Assembly: GCF_004000865.1 (NCBI RefSeq)
Contig: NZ_BIMB01000010.1
Coordinates: forward strand, 62,001-126,000
Length of the DNA: 64,000 nt
Origin: Paenibacillus elgii NBRC 100335
Lineage (GTDB): Bacteria; Bacillota; Bacilli; Paenibacillales; NBRC-103111
Direction of reading: 5' to 3'
A program made the translations under genes and the position numbers. The notes under the pieces are model-generated. The model worked only from the letters and a program-made list of their open reading frames with translations, was not told the origin of the DNA and searched no databases. Each line of letters opens with the position of its first letter. Position 1 is the stretch's first letter. Positions 60,691 to 64,000 of the stretch are shown one piece after another.

Positions 60691-60792
60691 TTAACGTGTT
60701 AAATGGATAATCAGTTGCAGCAGACACAGAATCATCCCCCACAGCGGGAGCGACAGCATGACTCCGTTGATCAATCCTTTCAAGCGGCTCAT
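60691..60792 (-). CDS. Possible 33-residue membrane peptide
   Basis: A short minus-strand frame reads MSRLKGLINGVMLSLPLWGM and continues with a hydrophobic stretch, ending HLTR before TAA at 60693-60691. It would form one membrane helix with basic ends. GGAGG directly touches the ATG at 60792; a TTG three codons later would have a better nine-base spacing. It is the only coding candidate in the gap between yqeM and the leuS leader. Confidence 0.35.
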   Translation of the reverse strand: MSRLKGLINGVMLSLPLWGMILCLLQLIIHLTR

Positions 60793-60926
60793 CCTCCGTA
60801 AGCTTTGAATAGAAAACTTTTATTACAAGTATGGCCAAGTTGTGGAGGATGTAACCGGAGCAGGGTCGCTGGATATTGGCCCGGCGGCATTTTATCCCGC
60901 TGCTTCGGGAAAATCGGGAGCCCGGC

Positions 60927-60956
60927 TTGACACGGAGGAATCGTTTTTCATATAAT
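60927..60956 (+). promoter_or_regulatory. Promoter of leuS
   Basis: TTGACA at 60927-60932, an 18-base spacer and TATAAT at 60951-60956: both boxes match the SigA consensus exactly. Transcription would start near 60963, at the head of the T-box leader. Confidence 0.85.
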
Positions 60957-60962
60957 GAAACC

Positions 60963-61252
60963 TAATTGGAGCATATATGCAAAAGGCCGTGACAAGAACT
61001 AGTAACTGCAGCGCTTTCTTTCAGAGAGCCGGTGGCGGGTGGGAACCGGTAGAAGCAGGCAGCGAACTCATCTTCGAGCCGTTTGGCCAATAGACCGCAA
61101 CAAAGCGCAAGCTTCGCCGGTCAAAGCCATAAACGTACCCCGCGTTAAGGGGAGAGTGGGCCCGGGCAAAGCATGTCTAGGTCAACTAGGGTGGTACCAC
61201 GGGAAATAAGCCTCTCGTCCCTAGCGTTGCGCTAGCGATGAGGGCTTTTTTG
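60963..61252 (+). promoter_or_regulatory. T-box riboswitch, leucine (CUC specifier)
   Basis: The leader contains the conserved T-box AACTAGGGTGGTACCACGG (61184-61202) that pairs with the tRNA acceptor end. Stem I has AGAGAGCC-GGTGG and GGGTGGGAACCGG, and the specifier loop GAACTCATC has CTC at 61067-61069, a leucine codon. A terminator hairpin (CCTAGCG-TTG-CGCTAG with outer pairs, then TTTTTT at about 61211-61252) follows. Uncharged tRNA-Leu would stabilise the antiterminator and allow leuS transcription. Confidence 0.95.
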
Positions 61253-61278
61253 TTTGAATCGAAGGAGGTCTACACAAT

Positions 61279-63729
<2,451 letters not shown>

Positions 63730-63745
63730 GAAGCGGCGTCAGGAA

Positions 63746-63784
63746 AACAAAAAACCGCGCTCCGGAATCGGAGCACGGCGGTTC
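63746..63784. terminator. Bidirectional terminator after leuS
   Basis: AACCGC-GCTCCG pairs with CGGAGC-ACG-GCGGTT around GAAT, with an A run on the left. It lies between leuS and the convergent comER-like gene. Confidence 0.7.
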
Positions 63785-63824
63785 ATATCGGAAAAGGACG
63801 TGAAAGCATCGCGTTCTATTCGGC

Positions 63825-64000
63825 CTACGGGCTGAAAAACCGGGCTTTCACCTTTTCCACGTCTTCATCGTATTTAGCATGAGTTGTGCGGATCAGGTCG
63901 TCAAAGACCCCGCACAGCTCTTTTTGCATTATGCGGAGTCCTTCCGCGGTAATGCCGCCGGGAACGGATACCCGCTGCTGCAGGGAAGCGGGCGTAAAGC
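63825..64000 (-). CDS. comER: ComER-like pyrroline-5-carboxylate reductase family protein, C-terminal part
   Basis: Only the last 58 codons are inside the window, ending with TAG at 63827-63825. They read FTPASLQQRVSVPGGITAEG, then LRIMQKELCGVFDDLIRTTHAKY. The VPGGITAEGL motif marks the C-terminal dimerisation domain of ProC-like proteins. ComER, which has this fold, lies beside yqeM in Bacillus and is linked to sporulation and competence, so the assignment rests on fold plus location. A true ProC is the alternative. Confidence 0.75.
   Translation of the reverse strand, partial: FTPASLQQRVSVPGGITAEGLRIMQKELCGVFDDLIRTTHAKYDEDVEKVKARFFSP

Overview
The window reads as a chromosomal segment of a spore-forming Firmicute, most likely Paenibacillaceae (Paenibacillus or a close relative). 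The reasons are the yqeG-yqeH-aroE-yhbY-nadD-yqeK-rsfS cluster, a T-box controlled leuS next to a comER-like gene, spoVAC-spoVAD-spoVAEb, a Bacillus-type Fnr with a C-terminal cysteine cluster, a YaaH-like spore glycosidase, AGGAGG-type ribosome binding sites and a moderately high GC content. No rRNA, tRNA, phage or CRISPR array was seen.

Layout. 1-5.1 kb: end of a UspA protein, then four consecutive PLP-related genes (cysK, a speA-like decarboxylase, sufS, a YggS-type PLP protein). 5.2-15.1 kb: an NtrC-type regulator with altered sigma-54 and ATPase motifs, divergent from a complete livKHMGF amino-acid ABC transporter followed by putB and putC. This suggests import of an amino acid, perhaps proline, coupled to proline-to-glutamate catabolism. 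TGTTCA-N4-TGAACA inverted repeats mark the control regions. 15.1-21.8 kb: a decayed LysR gene, a TetR gene behind a large palindrome, an SDR, a LysM/GH18 protein, a secreted GlpQ, a DUF457 membrane protein, a broken phosphatidylserine decarboxylase gene and an AT-rich methyltransferase gene.

21.8-30.7 kb: a membrane protein with a Ser/Cys-rich tail; a BmrC/BmrD-like heterodimeric ABC exporter whose about 380-nt leader carries a short ORF and two intrinsic terminators (an attenuation-type arrangement); an acetyl esterase; a 250-bp inverted-repeat element between two near-identical terminators; and an MFS efflux pump divergent from its TetR regulator. 30.8-42.8 kb: fructokinase, aspartase, an EamA transporter divergent from an AraC regulator, a three-gene agaS/gatY/lacC-like sugar operon behind two phased operators, a secreted protein of unknown function, a phytanoyl-CoA dioxygenase-like gene, a second AraC gene, fnr and an L,D-transpeptidase.

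42.8-49.3 kb: a candidate structured RNA of about 215 nt, DUF1328 and CorA-like membrane proteins, a uronate isomerase-like gene with a perfect 14-bp operator, a 25-residue hydrophobic peptide, a DUF1657 gene, and an operon of a DUF421-DUF1657 fusion (2Duf type) with spoVAC, spoVAD and spoVAEb. This last operon resembles the spore heat-resistance spoVA2mob module. 49.5-64 kb: moxR-DUF58-transglutaminase; the yqe housekeeping cluster with a CvfB-like S1 gene inside it; a repeat-rich 420-bp gap; the T-box controlled leuS; and the C-terminus of a convergent comER-like gene.

The observations I rate highest are the bmr-type attenuation leader, the unassigned structured RNA at 42.9 kb, the degenerate NtrC-type activator with its operator family, and the 2Duf-spoVA operon.
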